A DNA stretch of 64,000 nucleotides from Clonostachys chloroleuca. Taxonomy: Eukaryota; Ascomycota; Sordariomycetes; Hypocreales; Bionectriaceae. Each line of letters starts with the position of its first letter. The first letter of the stretch is position 1. This document shows positions 46,230-57,565 of this stretch, piece by piece. Where the stretch lies: NCBI GenBank assembly GCA_037952775.1, contig JBANAY010000001.1:6138001-6202000 (forward strand), given 5' to 3'. The position numbers and the translations under genes are program-made. The notes below the pieces were generated by a model that ran no database searches, was not told the origin of the DNA, and saw nothing but the letters and a program-made list of their open reading frames with translations.

Positions 46230-48509
46230 TCACTCTAATCCAGATTGACCCCATTCCTCGACCAGGGATTCGACATCTCCACTCAACCCCATTTCAGCCA
46301 GTCCGTCCAGATAAAACATACCCGAGACATTGTTCAAAAGACCAACCTGCAAATCCTCCACGTATACCGTTGAAAGCGAGTCACTCTCAGCTATCTCTAG
46401 CTCGCCTTCTAACTCTACTCCCTGTTCTTGGTTAACCGAGCTTTGCATAGCGCTCACCCAGCCATCAAAATCAAACGTTGGCTTGAGGTTAACATCACGT
46501 GTCTGGCGATCTTTGAGACTGATTTGGCGAACGAAATTCATAATGCCATCCTTTATCTCCTTCACATTCATAGAAGATATATCGTTGCCGTTGTTGTTTG
46601 CCCACGACTGTTTGGTGAGGAGGTTAAGCTTGTAAAATAGCGAGATTTGTCTCATCTGTATGTGTTTGTCAGGGGTCGATACGTACAATGTTGGAACAAA
46701 TACCTCTTGACTTACCCAGTGGATAGCGAGGCACCATCGCTGGCCGATATCATTGAATGCATCCATATCCTGTTTCAAATAAGACCGGCTTTCTTCGGGA
46801 GTTATGATGTTTCTCATGCTATCCCAGGAAAATATAGAATACAAAGCATGAACACTTGCGGCAATAAGCAGGCCGAGCCCTGGGATGGGATATGCAGAAG
46901 CCGACAGCCCTCTCTTTTTCATGATCTGGTATAGGTTTGAGATTGCGTTGGCGCTCTCGATCATCGCGGCGACAGAGTTGTGCCAAAAGTCCTTCGGCGC
47001 AGTAGCCGAGAGTGCAGGTCCATCGCTCGGGCCTGAGTTTCTTGATGTCAGATACCGGTGTCCTGAAATGTGCACACAGAATTGGCCTTACCTTTTAATG
47101 GATCATACTCTTCTTGGGGCGTAAAAGGCAGATACTCTCTATGCAGGTATGCCCTCGCCTGAAAATACACCATCCACATCATTGTCCATGGCTTGCCCTT
47201 CCCCAGGGCAATCATTGCAGACGCGTTCTGTGGAGAGTACTGTAAAAAGACCGGTATTACAGATCTCCAGCGATTCAAATCCTCATCAAGTCTGTTAAAG
47301 GCGGTACCAGTCAGCCACGGGAAGCTTGTGTCGATATGCCGACCTCCCCTGCCATTCCAGCTGATAATTTGGGAAAGAATATGGACGATTCTGATTGTAT
47401 ATCCCATGATAGTCTCCTTTTCGACGTGATTGTGCATCTCGGTTGACCAGTCAGGGCAACTTAAGGTGCATGTCTGTACCTGGTGCCCATAGATGAAGTT
47501 CTCGTCGGACTGCGGGAATTGCGTGGTGATATCATCGGGAGAAAACGTGACAATTCGGTCACGCCCATTGGCCAGACGACGTTCGAGACAAAAGCAGCAC
47601 CAGAAAGTCCGTCGTTTTGATTCTGAGATCGTCGGCGATAAGGGAGTAGCAGACCGTCCCCAATCCATGAGCCCAAAGTTTGTGTCCTGTTTGTGAAGTT
47701 GGAGAAGCTGAGCTAATTTCACAGCATGGCCTAGCCGTAGCCATCCTCGAATTTCAGACCCTTCGCCGATCTCATAGACACAAAGTATGAGACAGCACTG
47801 AATGGTATCCAAAGAAGGCTCCTCGTAAGTTGAGACAAGCTCTCGCCTTGCTAATTCAGCAAAGTGATCGCCAGCATGAAAAGATGTCTCGCCGGAGCTG
47901 ATTTCAGGGACAGATCTAGAATAAATTGGTTTAGGCAATGCTTGTTCCGGTGAGCTTGCTAACTTCTGACCTTGATACAAGCGCAATAATGCAGAATAAG
48001 AGAGATAAAGGTAGATTATCCCCATATTCGTCTTCGACCAGTTGTTGAGGTGGAATGAAGTTGAAAAATGTTGGCGTAAACATTTCTCGAAAGCAGAACA
48101 TGACCTTTTGGCGAATACATTTTGACGGTAATCTGAGTTCGGTTTAGATGATTGTGTATAACTGAGACAAAAGATATAATTCATACTCTCCGCTTTGAAT
48201 TTCTGGCTCAAGGCTCTCAATGCTGGGCAAACTGACTCTTGGCGATTCACTTGCCGGAGGAAGTCCGGGATAGAGGCAAGTTTTCTTGCGTGCTGCACAA
48301 GCTGAACATGTGGGCCATTGTCCGGAGCATCTAATCTTTCTCTTCCTTCATCGACATTAATCGAATTGGCAATCTGAGCAGCCCATGCTTTGGTTCAGAA
48401 TCTGGGGAACTAGGTACCTGCAGAATGTGCATGCTAATGCGGTTCTAGCTGCCCTGCGTTGCCGCTTGGGCGTAGGCGTACTTCTGTCGGGGAGACTGGT
48501 ATCCGCCAT
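46230..48509 (-). CDS. Zn2Cys6 transcription factor, 679 aa
   Basis: Second Gal4-type regulator. The cysteines are at residues 27, 30, 37, 44, 47 and 54 (ACTFC-RKRKIRC-...-TCSACAARKKTC), with an intron inside the cluster. Exons are 48418-48509, 48187-48345, 47971-48132, 47092-47915 and 46230-47032, exactly 680 codons. The fungal TF domain follows (DHFAELARRELV, IRGWLRLGHAVKLAQLL, RRTFWCCFCLERRLANGR). The last intron is 59 nt with a CTGAC branch; a 29-nt alternative in the same phase was rejected as too short. ATG 48509 is the start because the upstream frame has only a TTG. It is divergent from the aminotransferase over 358 bp, so co-regulation is likely (inference). Confidence 0.9.
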
Positions 48510-48867
48510 AGATTTGAACCAGCTAGAATCCTGACGCGGAAAGGGCTGCGGCTCCCGGACGGGATGAAGTGCGTAAAGTTGCAAGGTAATAAGATTGAAG
48601 AGGACCGAGGAGCGGCAATTCCGTCGAACCCGCTATCTGGTCTAATCTTATTGGCTGTTGACACGATAAGGTTGGGACTTCGCGATAAGAGACGGAGCAA
48701 GACGGAACGTAACGGATTTGCCGTTGTTTTGGAGCCGTTCGCTCCGTCGGCTTACATCTGTTAAATAGCGGACCTCGTGTATTGGATCGCATTTTAATCA
48801 GAAAAGCTGGCGTACTGGTGTGTCTAATATCAAGCTGTAATCATTGCTCCGACACACAGAGACCGCC
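48510..48867. promoter_or_regulatory. Divergent promoter between Zn2Cys6 regulator and aminotransferase
   Basis: A 358-bp gap with head-to-head starts. No specific binding site was recognised. Confidence 0.5.
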
Positions 48868-50311
48868 ATGGCTGAAGCAACGTTTATGCCTAGGGCGCTG
48901 GCGGACCTCTCCAAACCGCCTACCGTTGATTTAACACCACCAAGAGAAATTCTCGAGTCATTGGAAGATGCCCTCATATCAGCAAGGAACTCATACATTG
49001 ACCGCCTTCCGGCCAGCAAGAAGCACTTCGAGGAAGCCATCGACTTCTTGCCTGGTGGAAACACTCGATCCGTCCTCTTCAATGAGCCATTTCCAATCTT
49101 TATGGCGAAGGGGGCGGGAAATAGATTATGGGATCATGATCACAACGAGTATGAGGCACATCCATCATTTCTATCTAGACTCTTGCTGACCTTGATCTTT
49201 CCTTAGGTATCTCGATCTTGTCGGCGAGCTAACAGCTGGTCTATACGGACATTCACACCCGATAATCAAAAAGACGTTGCTCTCAACTTACGAGGATGTA
49301 GGAGTGAGCTTTGGAGCGACTTCAGCACACGAAGTTGCGCTCGCAAAGCTCATCTGTGAGCGCTTTCCCAGCATCGAACGGATCCGGTTTTGCAACTCTG
49401 GCACCGAAGCAAACATCTATGCCCTCAGTATCGCCCGTCATATGACTGGGAAGAGGAAGGTTATCGCTTTTCGTGGTGGCTATCACGGCGGAGTGCTCAG
49501 CTTTGCTCATGGCGTAGCGAAGAATACCATTGACAAACCTGATTGGGTGCTGGGAGAGTACAACGACGTGCAAGGGGTAAAAGATCTGATTCAAAATACT
49601 CCCGATGCCGCCGCTGTTATTGTAGAGGCGATGCAGGGAGCGGGAGGCTGCATCCCCGCTACACGTGAATTCTTGCACGCCATTCAAGAGACAACGAAGA
49701 AGTGCGGCGTTGTGTTTATTCTCGACGAGGTTATGACCTCGCGGCTCCATCCTGCTGGTCTTCAAAGCGAGTTTTCCCTCGACCCTGACTTGACAGCCCT
49801 GGGCAAGTACATTGGAGGTGGTCTCGCTTTCGGCGGGTTTGGTGGTAAAGAGCATCTTCTTGCCGCCTATGACCCGAGATCACCCGATAGCTTGCCACAT
49901 TCAGGGACTTTTAACAACAACACATTGGCTATGTCCTGCGGGTATGTAGGATTGACTCAAATTTACACGAAAGATGTTTGTCTGAAGCTCAATTCCCTGG
50001 GAGACTACTTCCGTGGGCAGCTTCAAGAAATCTCTCGAGGCACAAAGATGGTGGTCATTGGAAAGGGCGCCGTCTTAACCATTCATTTTCTCGATAATGG
50101 CGTCTCGCCCATCAAAGAGTCGGATATCGAAAATCACAACATCAACCCTCTCAAGAAGCTCTTTTGGTATTGGTGCATCAGCAGGGGCTATTGGATAACT
50201 GAGCGGGGGATGTTGAGTATTGTGCTTGGAACAACAAAAGAAGAGTTAGATGGATATACTGGAATAGTATCTTCGTTTGTCGAAACATACAGGCATCTGC
50301 TCCAAGTCTAG
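48868..50311 (+). CDS. Class-III PLP-dependent aminotransferase, glutamate-1-semialdehyde aminomutase-like, 461 aa
   Basis: Cytosolic PLP enzyme of fold type I, aminotransferase class III. Exons are 48868-49148 and 49207-50311 (58-nt intron), 462 codons in total. Signatures: LPGGNTRSVLF near residue 66, NSGTEAN for phosphate binding, FRGGYHGG, ILDEV with the PLP-contacting Asp267, and the PLP-binding lysine in ALGKYIGGG (Lys294). The overall pattern is closest to glutamate-1-semialdehyde 2,1-aminomutases. Fungi do not use that route to tetrapyrroles, so this is probably a transaminase or mutase of specialised metabolism (inference). The gene is head-to-head with a regulator and near an organic-anion transporter. 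Confidence 0.92.
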
Positions 50312-50406
50312 TCACTGCGATTATACACATTAAATGTAGATTATTTTATTATACACCTTCATTCATAACTGTCTAAGTCGCAGGAAGTCTCTTCTCGATC
50401 GCCGTC

Positions 50407-52999
50407 TCATATTAATTTTGTTTCAGCCAGCAAGTTGGATCCAGCAATTGGGCGTGGGTGGAGCGATTTTGATACCAAAGCAATTACATCCTGATTTCCT
50501 ATCTCCTTCGCTAACCCGAGCGGGGTCATGCCAGCCTTGTTCACCCTCTGCTCGCAATTAACTTCCGGATTTTCAAGAAGCGTCTTCACCATTGAGCCCA
50601 TCCCGCTAGCTATGGCCATATGAAATGGTGCCCATCCATCCTTAGTTGCTATATTTGGTTCGATCTTCGGATGAGATAGTAGAACAAGGAATGCAGAGAA
50701 ACATTTCTGGGTCACCGCAACATGCAATGGTGTCCAACCCTGGAAGTCTTGTTTGTTGATCTGTTCTCCGCCGTCCTTCTCCAGTAGAAGGTTGACAATA
50801 TCTGGCGAGCTTTTGTGGGCTGCCCACCACAGGGGTGTTCTCCCAGTTTCATCTAAAGACATTGTAGACACACGGGAATCTTCCAACAGCAATTTGATGG
50901 TGTTCAGGTGGCCATTTTGTGCTGCCAATAGCAATGGTGAGTCTGAAATTGAACCATATCGGGTTTCGGATGATATCATTTCGAAATTCCAGCTACCTTT
51001 TGCCATCTCATGAACCATGAGCGGCTCTCGTGAGATGGATGTATGGTTCGGATCAATGCCAGGGTGCCTGAGAATCTCTGAGACGATTTTACTGTTTCCA
51101 CAAGAAGCCGCAATAGCCAAAGGGGGCGGTGCTTGCCGGCTTTGTTCACGTCAATGTCCTTCCGACGCAGGAGCAGTTTTGTGATCAGTAGATCGCCTAG
51201 TTGAATTGCAGAACGAAGTGCGTCGCCATAATCCTCGACATCTGAGCAACCCTGATTCACATCTGTATCTAGTCGTTCGAGAAGTAGCCGTGCTAATTCT
51301 AATCTTTTCCCCCGCACAGAATTGCAAAGGGGACTATGCTCATGACCTCTGGTATTTGGGTTCACTTTTGGGTGGCTGAGAAGCATTTTCACCATGGCCA
51401 TGTCATCTCTTTCAACAGCGGCCTCGAGCGGTGTACACCCATGACATGCATTTGGATCAATGCCCTTCTCTAGAAGTAGTATCTGGACAATCTCCAATGA
51501 GTTAGCATCCTTGGAGCCATATTTGATGGCAAACAATAAAGTCATCTGCATATAGGAAGACCCCATAACTGCCCTGAGATCTGGCTGACGCAAGAGCGCC
51601 TTGATGACCGAGACCCTGCTGAAGTATGCCGCATCACGCAATAGCAAGGCTAAAACACTCCGGTCCACATAGTAGTGGTCAAGTAGAATTGTGAGGATAT
51701 CTCCTTGATCTTGCCGACAGGCTGTAAATAAGGGCTCCCGTATATCTTTTGCTTTCGTTGGCCGAAATTCATGTCGACGGATAAGGAACTGAACGATTTC
51801 GGGATGATTATGCTGTATTGCTTTTCCAACAATACTCTGAGGGCGCTGCTGGTCTTCTTGGCGTATTCCGTAACTTGGGGAGACTTTACTTTCGACTGGC
51901 TTGGGACGGCAGAGAAATCTGCTTATGAACCCTCGGTTTCCCTCTTCCCGGGGAGACGACTTATCAACCCATGAGAAAAGCTCACGAACGATATCGATAT
52001 TGCCGCGCTCGCATGCTCTTTCTAACCAGCCATATAGGTCAGCCTTTCCAAAAAGGAAAGGGCTCGAGTTCAGCAGGAATTTGAAAATTTGGGTGAAGTC
52101 TCTCTTGACAGCAATAGAGAGGAGGCGGGCAGGGCGTGTGCGAGATTCATGCGTGCTTCCATGTTTCTGTAATAAAGACACAATTTCGAGGTGGCCACCA
52201 TAAACTGCGTTGTCTTCTGGGTAGCCAAAAATCATATGCCTATATGTTGGGTCTGCCCCGGCAATGAGCAGTGCGTTGACAGCTGCATAATTTCCTTGAT
52301 GTGCAGCAATGTGAAGAGCGCCTACAGCGTCTCTCATTATCTCAACCCTGTCACCATTTGGTTCATGCTCCTGTCTTTCAAGAAGACGCAGAGGGAGGCT
52401 TAAATCTATGTCATCGAGACCAGACGATACCCCACCCTCATTGCGCTGAAGAAGTGCTGCTAAATCCGAATGTCGAGACTTTGATTCGACAGCAGACCTA
52501 CAGACAGTTCTCAACCATTCAATCTCACTGATAGGCCGGCCATATCTGTTCCATGTGCTCTGTGCCGCCATGAACGATGTCCATTGTCGAAAATATGTAG
52601 TAAGCGAACCTTTCTGCGTGTCGTCTAGGAGGCATTTCATACGGACAAGCCAAGCCATAGTATAGCTGTTACTCGGACACACTTCAGGGAGGACAAAAGT
52701 GCGACCCTTTCTTGGGAGTACCATCCGAGAAACAATGCTTTCAAAGTCCCCTTAACAAGGAGAATTCCATCAGTTCGCAGCTTCAATAGGTGGATGCGAA
52801 AAGACGCATCGTCGATCATCAAGGGCGCTGGGACAAGAAAACTGTATAGGGTTGACTTACGGCATACGAGGCGAAGATGCAAGCTTGGTTTCATTTCATC
52901 GAATCCATGCCATTTCGATGATCTAAATGGCATAAGAATGCCCAGAATTTCGGTCAGGGTTTCGACAGGAAGAGATAGGATGTGGGCCATCTTTGACAT
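50407..52999 (-). CDS. F-box / ankyrin-repeat protein, about 827 aa, one frame break
   Basis: Likely adaptor: an N-terminal F-box-like motif (LSLPVETLTEILGIL...LRLVCR) that would bind Skp1, followed by a long array of ankyrin repeats (for example GALHIAAHQGNYAAVNALL, GCTPLEAAVERDDMAMVKML, GRTPLWWAAHKSSPDIVNLL, GWTPLHVAVTQKCFSAFLVL). Exon 1 is 52861-52999; the second part is 50407-52750, after a 110-nt intron. The ankyrin reading breaks at the C5 run (plus strand G5 at 51122-51126). Adding one base joins GKHRP to PLAIAASCGN and gives exactly 828 codons. So it is either a sequencing indel or a true frameshift truncating the last six or so repeats. The substrate is unknown. Confidence 0.85.
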
Positions 53000-53651
53000 T
53001 GGTTGGATCTACGCGACGTAGCACATATATGCCGATGACGGGACGAAATGGAGACGGGATATTGACGGGGTCACACCTCATGAGGCAAAACGAGAGAGCT
53101 CTTTACCCTATTTTTCGAGTCAGTTGTTCGTCGAGTCAACGAACAGTATGGCGAGTGCTGAGACAGTTGATGCTCCTAAAAAGCAGAGTGGATAAAGACC
53201 AAATGGCCTCGCATTTCAACTGCGCCTCCTTGTGTTGCCTTACGCTAGGCCTGGTTTAGTTATCTGGAGTCTCAGCTGTCGCCCCACAAGCCTGAATTGA
53301 GGTCTGATATAAGCGTGAGCAACCTAGTATCCTTGATGGGTTTGTCTCTCTTCCATTCTTGAGATCGGTTACGAGTTTACCCATAGAGAACCCCAAAACT
53401 GAAGTGATAATATGAGTTTTTGACATGAAACTCCAGGCTTGTAAAGCGGGTATTTTCATATTAGCTTCAGGTTAGTGAGTTTGCCGTGGTGTCTCAAATT
53501 ACCTTCTGATTTCCACAGCCTAGACTTGCAAGAATAAGCCGCAGGTAATCTCGGTTTTCAATTTGACGTTAACGTCTCAATATAATTATTACTCAATAAG
53601 ATTCTTGTTAGTCTAACAATAGGGTGTGTTGGTTATGTTCTTCCTACCCCG
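53000..53651. other. Intergenic, 0.65 kb
   Basis: No gene seen; F-box/ankyrin promoter and 3' end of the HET gene. Confidence 0.5.
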
Positions 53652-56600
53652 CTACACGATCCTCGCAACCTTATTCACTGACAAGAGCGTATCCGCTCCC
53701 ACGACCCTAATCATTAGCCCTGAGACGGCAAGAATTCTCTCATATTGGTCTCTAGTATGGTTGACCGGTTTCAATACCAGTCCCCATATTTTCAGGTATT
53801 TCTCGCTCGCATGTGATTCTTCTTCAGCCGTAGCAATCGGATCTGGAGATGAAGAGCGGTGTTCGACATATAATAGAAGTAAGGCGACCTCTTTCGGTAA
53901 ATCTACCTTCTGCTCCTCTCCGTATTTCCCTGTTCTACTCAAAAAGTTGAGTACCATATTTCGCTCGTTTTCTACGCCTATGGTTGGAAAGCAGGGCTCA
54001 ATCATTTTGGCTATATCACTGGCGTTTGAATCAATGCAGGGAGCCTCGATCTCGAGTGTTGCCGAACTAATCTCTCCAAAAGGCATAATGGGAGATTTGT
54101 GGGATACGTGTATCTTTTTGATCTCAGCCATCAGACTCGCGTCATCCCCGGGAAGATTCGTGTAGAGAATCGGGTCGTCCACCGACGCCCATGACCACGA
54201 CGGTGCTCGCCACTTCTCAGGGCGCTTAGTCCCCGGTGATGGTGTAGTCCATAGCAGATCCGTTTCAATATTCCGTCGCCAGAGCCCAGCGATATACTCA
54301 TCACCGCTTATTCTTGAGAACTGTTCTGCCACTGCTGCAATGGCTGGAAACTTGTCTTCAGAGTACGTGATGGCCCGTTTCGAGTAATTGCCCACTATTT
54401 TATGCCAAAGAACTGTATTTCCCAGCTCTTCCATCATTTCCTGCCTTGGAGCTGCCTGGTTCGGTTTTGCTTCGCTTTTCAAGCTTGGCCGACTCATTCT
54501 GAAATTCTCGAATTGTGCCATCCGGGTCATGTTCATCGAAAGACCAATCTTGGATCCCGCCATCAGTAACTGTTTGGCCAAGGCACGACCACATCACACG
54601 ACTGCCGAAAGAGAGGATGCGGTTTGAAAGTAGACGTTCCTGAAACGTCCATCCTCTCTTAGAGATTGGCTCCTTTGACAGGAGGTATGGGTTCTCATCC
54701 CGAAGGAGTATCGTTCCAAATCGACCCATTGTATCATGATCCGACCAGAAAATCCCATTGAAGGGCACGAGGTCTCTAGGCACCGGGGAATCTGTGTGAT
54801 TTTTGCACCGCCCAATTTCGCCAATAAATCCCTGATTGCAGTGATGGGTGTTTGCCACAATTGTCAAGAAAGCACCACCGTAGTATTGGCCCATCCTTGC
54901 CAACTCCCGACTCTTATCCTCTTGTGAGTCTTGAACAATACACAGGGCGTCAACCCAAATGTACTTGATGCCGAGCTTCTCGACAATATATACGGCATCT
55001 CTAATAGCGGCAGGGAGGCTATCACGTAGTATCCCCTCCTTTCCATATGATCTGCTTGACAGATTGTCTTGTGTCGTCGCACAATTATTCTGCGAAGTAG
55101 GGCCCCAGCAATAACTCAAAGCGATGTACCGTGTAGTAGCGCCAACAGCGTTAACAAGGCATACGGCATCTTCATCAACAATTTCAAGTAGCGTTGTTGG
55201 TATCGACACGGGTCTGCTGCCAGTCCGCTGGCAGAATGGATGGTTTTGGTCACATTCGTCCAACCAACCTTTGATAACATGCAGATTTTGGTCACTTCCG
55301 GGAGAGGTGTTTATTGGTCTGGTCGGTACCCATTCATGAGCTGCGTCATCTATACGCATAGCGTGAGAAACCATACCAGTGCATTCAGAGCCTGATTTCT
55401 ACTTACCTGGAAGGGAAAAGAGTTCCAGGGTGCATTCTGGCACCCCTTTGTCAGACTCGTCCGTGTGAATGAATGTGGTTATTGTACTAATAGCGTCCAA
55501 CTCTTCGTTTTGGCCTTCAATGCCAACCATGATCGGGGCAAATTTAGTATCTGACCCGGGGAGGGGTACCTCCCGATTAGTGCATACCCCTGGCATCGTG
55601 ACGGACATTTTCGTAAATGTACGGCAGGTCGGATCCTGGTCGAGGGGTTTACAGAGAAACTTTAGTACCTGCTCCTCTGGATCAACTAACCACCGCATGT
55701 TCCGTAGTCTTGAGATTGTTTGTCGTAAGGTGTTGTCTGGTTTAACAGTTCCTTGAGAACAACACGCCAGGTCAGTACTACTAAGGAATGGACCGTACAC
55801 TCGCGAACTGCTTCCCAACAGCCGATACATCAGAAAGCAACAAAACTGACAACCTGATTCCAAAGCAGTGAGAAGCGTTTCATGAGGTACTTTCCATGCC
55901 AGGGGAGCCCTTCCTGTCTTAAGATTATCAGGGTCAGGGTTAAGGTCGATAATTGGCAAATCGAATCCATGTGGTCGGTAAAGCGTGAGCGTTCCCATTC
56001 CAAGATCGAAACAAGAAGGGCAATAAGTGCCATTTCTAACGGCTGCTTTCCTTGCTCTGTCGACATCTTTCGATCCAACGAAATGTCGCTCCATTTTCTC
56101 ATCAGGGCCGAGTTTTCTTGGATGTGCATGATATTCATCCTCAATACCTATTGGTTCTACGAACAGGCTTTCATTTGTGTCTAGTGCGGGTGTCGGAGAG
56201 AGCTTTTGGTTCTCAACCTTTTCCCATTCGTTCCCCATTTGGTAAGCAAGATATACCACCATAGGCGGCTGATTCTCATGCTCTTGGCTGCTTCCAAGGA
56301 TCACTTTTGCTGCTCCATCATCCGAGGGAGGGAAGTAATGGACAGGCCTTGACGTGGCGGACTGAGGTAATGCTAAGGTAGCAGCCAATGTATACGGTGT
56401 CTGCTCTCTGACCTTTGACGAATCTTGTAGATCAAAACGTAATACCCGAAGGAATGTGCCACTTAGAGAGAGGTATGCATGGGTATTGGTCCATGTAATA
56501 GCAAAGGGAAACTGCCGCATTAGATTGGGCCAGTCCCCTAAATCTGCTCCAGAAGTAAATGGCTCTGTCCGGGGTTTTCCGGAGGCTGGTCGAGTTGCTG

Positions 56601-57432
56601 AGAGTCTAAGCGTAATACTTCTCACGTGAAGCCTAGTCGTTCCAAACCAAATAGATTCTCTGCGAGCTGTAATGCGTAGAACATGAACATATCGACCACA
56701 TGATGAGAAGCACATATGAACGCTCACAGGAATGCAGGTGTCTGCACTCGTCTGGTTTGTTTCCGAAGTGTCGAAAGGTACTTCGTGGACGACATAAGTG
56801 TTATTTTCAAGGTTGCCAAACAGATACCTCTGACCATCCAGCGGGTACACAACCAGTGGGTGAGAAGGATGGATTATAGGCTTTGAGTTATGTAGCATGT
56901 CTTTGTTACGCCGAGAGTATCTAAACACGGACACCAATCCGGAATGACTCCCTTCGTTGATTTTCTCAATCACAATATCAAGAACAGGGTCTGCTTCATC
57001 TCGGATAATTTCTTCTCTCGGGCTGAATCCTCTGCCTCGGCTGGAGGCTAAGATACGAAGCTTATGGGTTGGATTGGCGCACCATGCTCCTTTATTGTAG
57101 CAAGACCAGCAGATATCGTACGAGTCATCCGAAACACAGCGGTTGCACTGATAACATAGCTCTAGCTCGGAACTCTCACTGTTGGCAATGGCAATATGAT
57201 TATCGCACACATCGCACCTGAGATAATGTTTACTGTCTGAGCTTGAGTTTGACGATGATTTATGGTTTGACTCTGAGTCGGAGTCTCCTGTTTCAACATA
57301 TTCGTTCTCTGAGTCGGAGTCTCCTGTTTCAACATATTCGTTCTCTGAGTCCGAGCCCTCATCATCAGCATCAGCATTTGCGGAGGAATTGCCCTGTGAT
57401 GACGCTCTAGAACGGTTGTTTCTGTCCGCCAT
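53652..57432 (-). CDS. ZZ finger - beta-propeller - HET domain protein, 1,224 aa (may be the 3' half of one gene with 57566-61188)
   Basis: One unbroken frame (55407-57432) holds an acidic Ser/Asp/Glu linker, a ZZ-type zinc finger (CDVCDNH, CYQC, CWSCYNKGAWC), a propeller-like region (HPSHPLVVYPLDGQRYLFG, CFSSCGRYVHVL) and the start of a HET module (YCPSCFDLG, LESGCQFC). A GTAAGT...TATAG intron (55350-55406) leads into the HET core: YIALSYCWGP, KYIWVDALCIVQDS and RGWTFQERLLSNRILSFG. A 49-nt intron at 54445-54493 is needed for the last frame (NTVLWHKIVGNYSKR onward); its donor is weak, so a frameshift is an alternative. HET domains drive heterokaryon-incompatibility cell death. ATG 57432 is used if this is a separate gene. 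The frame is open upstream to about 57618 and can splice to the hydrolase-NACHT gene. Confidence 0.75.
57271..57342. repeat. Perfect 36-bp tandem duplication in the acidic linker
   Basis: Two identical 36-bp units plus a partial third encode repeats of a 12-residue Ser/Glu/Asp motif (SENEYVETGDSD) just before the ZZ finger. The period keeps the frame. Confidence 0.85.
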
Positions 57433-57565
57433 CGGCAGGATGGGATGAAAGTTCTCCTGTGTGCTCGAGTCTCTAGTTAAATCGCGCCTCCGTACAGTTC
57501 CGCGAGCAAAAGAATGATTTTTTTGCCAGGTCAAGTTCCCTTCATCAATTTCGGATCCGGAAACA

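Noticed and set aside
47063..47091. 29-nt intron in the second Zn2Cys6 gene
   Set aside because: Too short for a fungal spliceosomal intron. An acceptor 30 nt further gives a 59-nt intron with a CTGAC branch point and the same phase.
48500..48545. tRNA-like ggttc/gaatcc sequence
   Set aside because: No cloverleaf can be folded; it lies in the regulator's first exon and leader.
53652..54581. Separate gene downstream of HET
   Set aside because: Its N-terminal part overlaps the HET frame antiphase, and the sequence continues HET-family features (LWHKIVGNYSKR, EYIAGLWRR); treated as the last HET exon.
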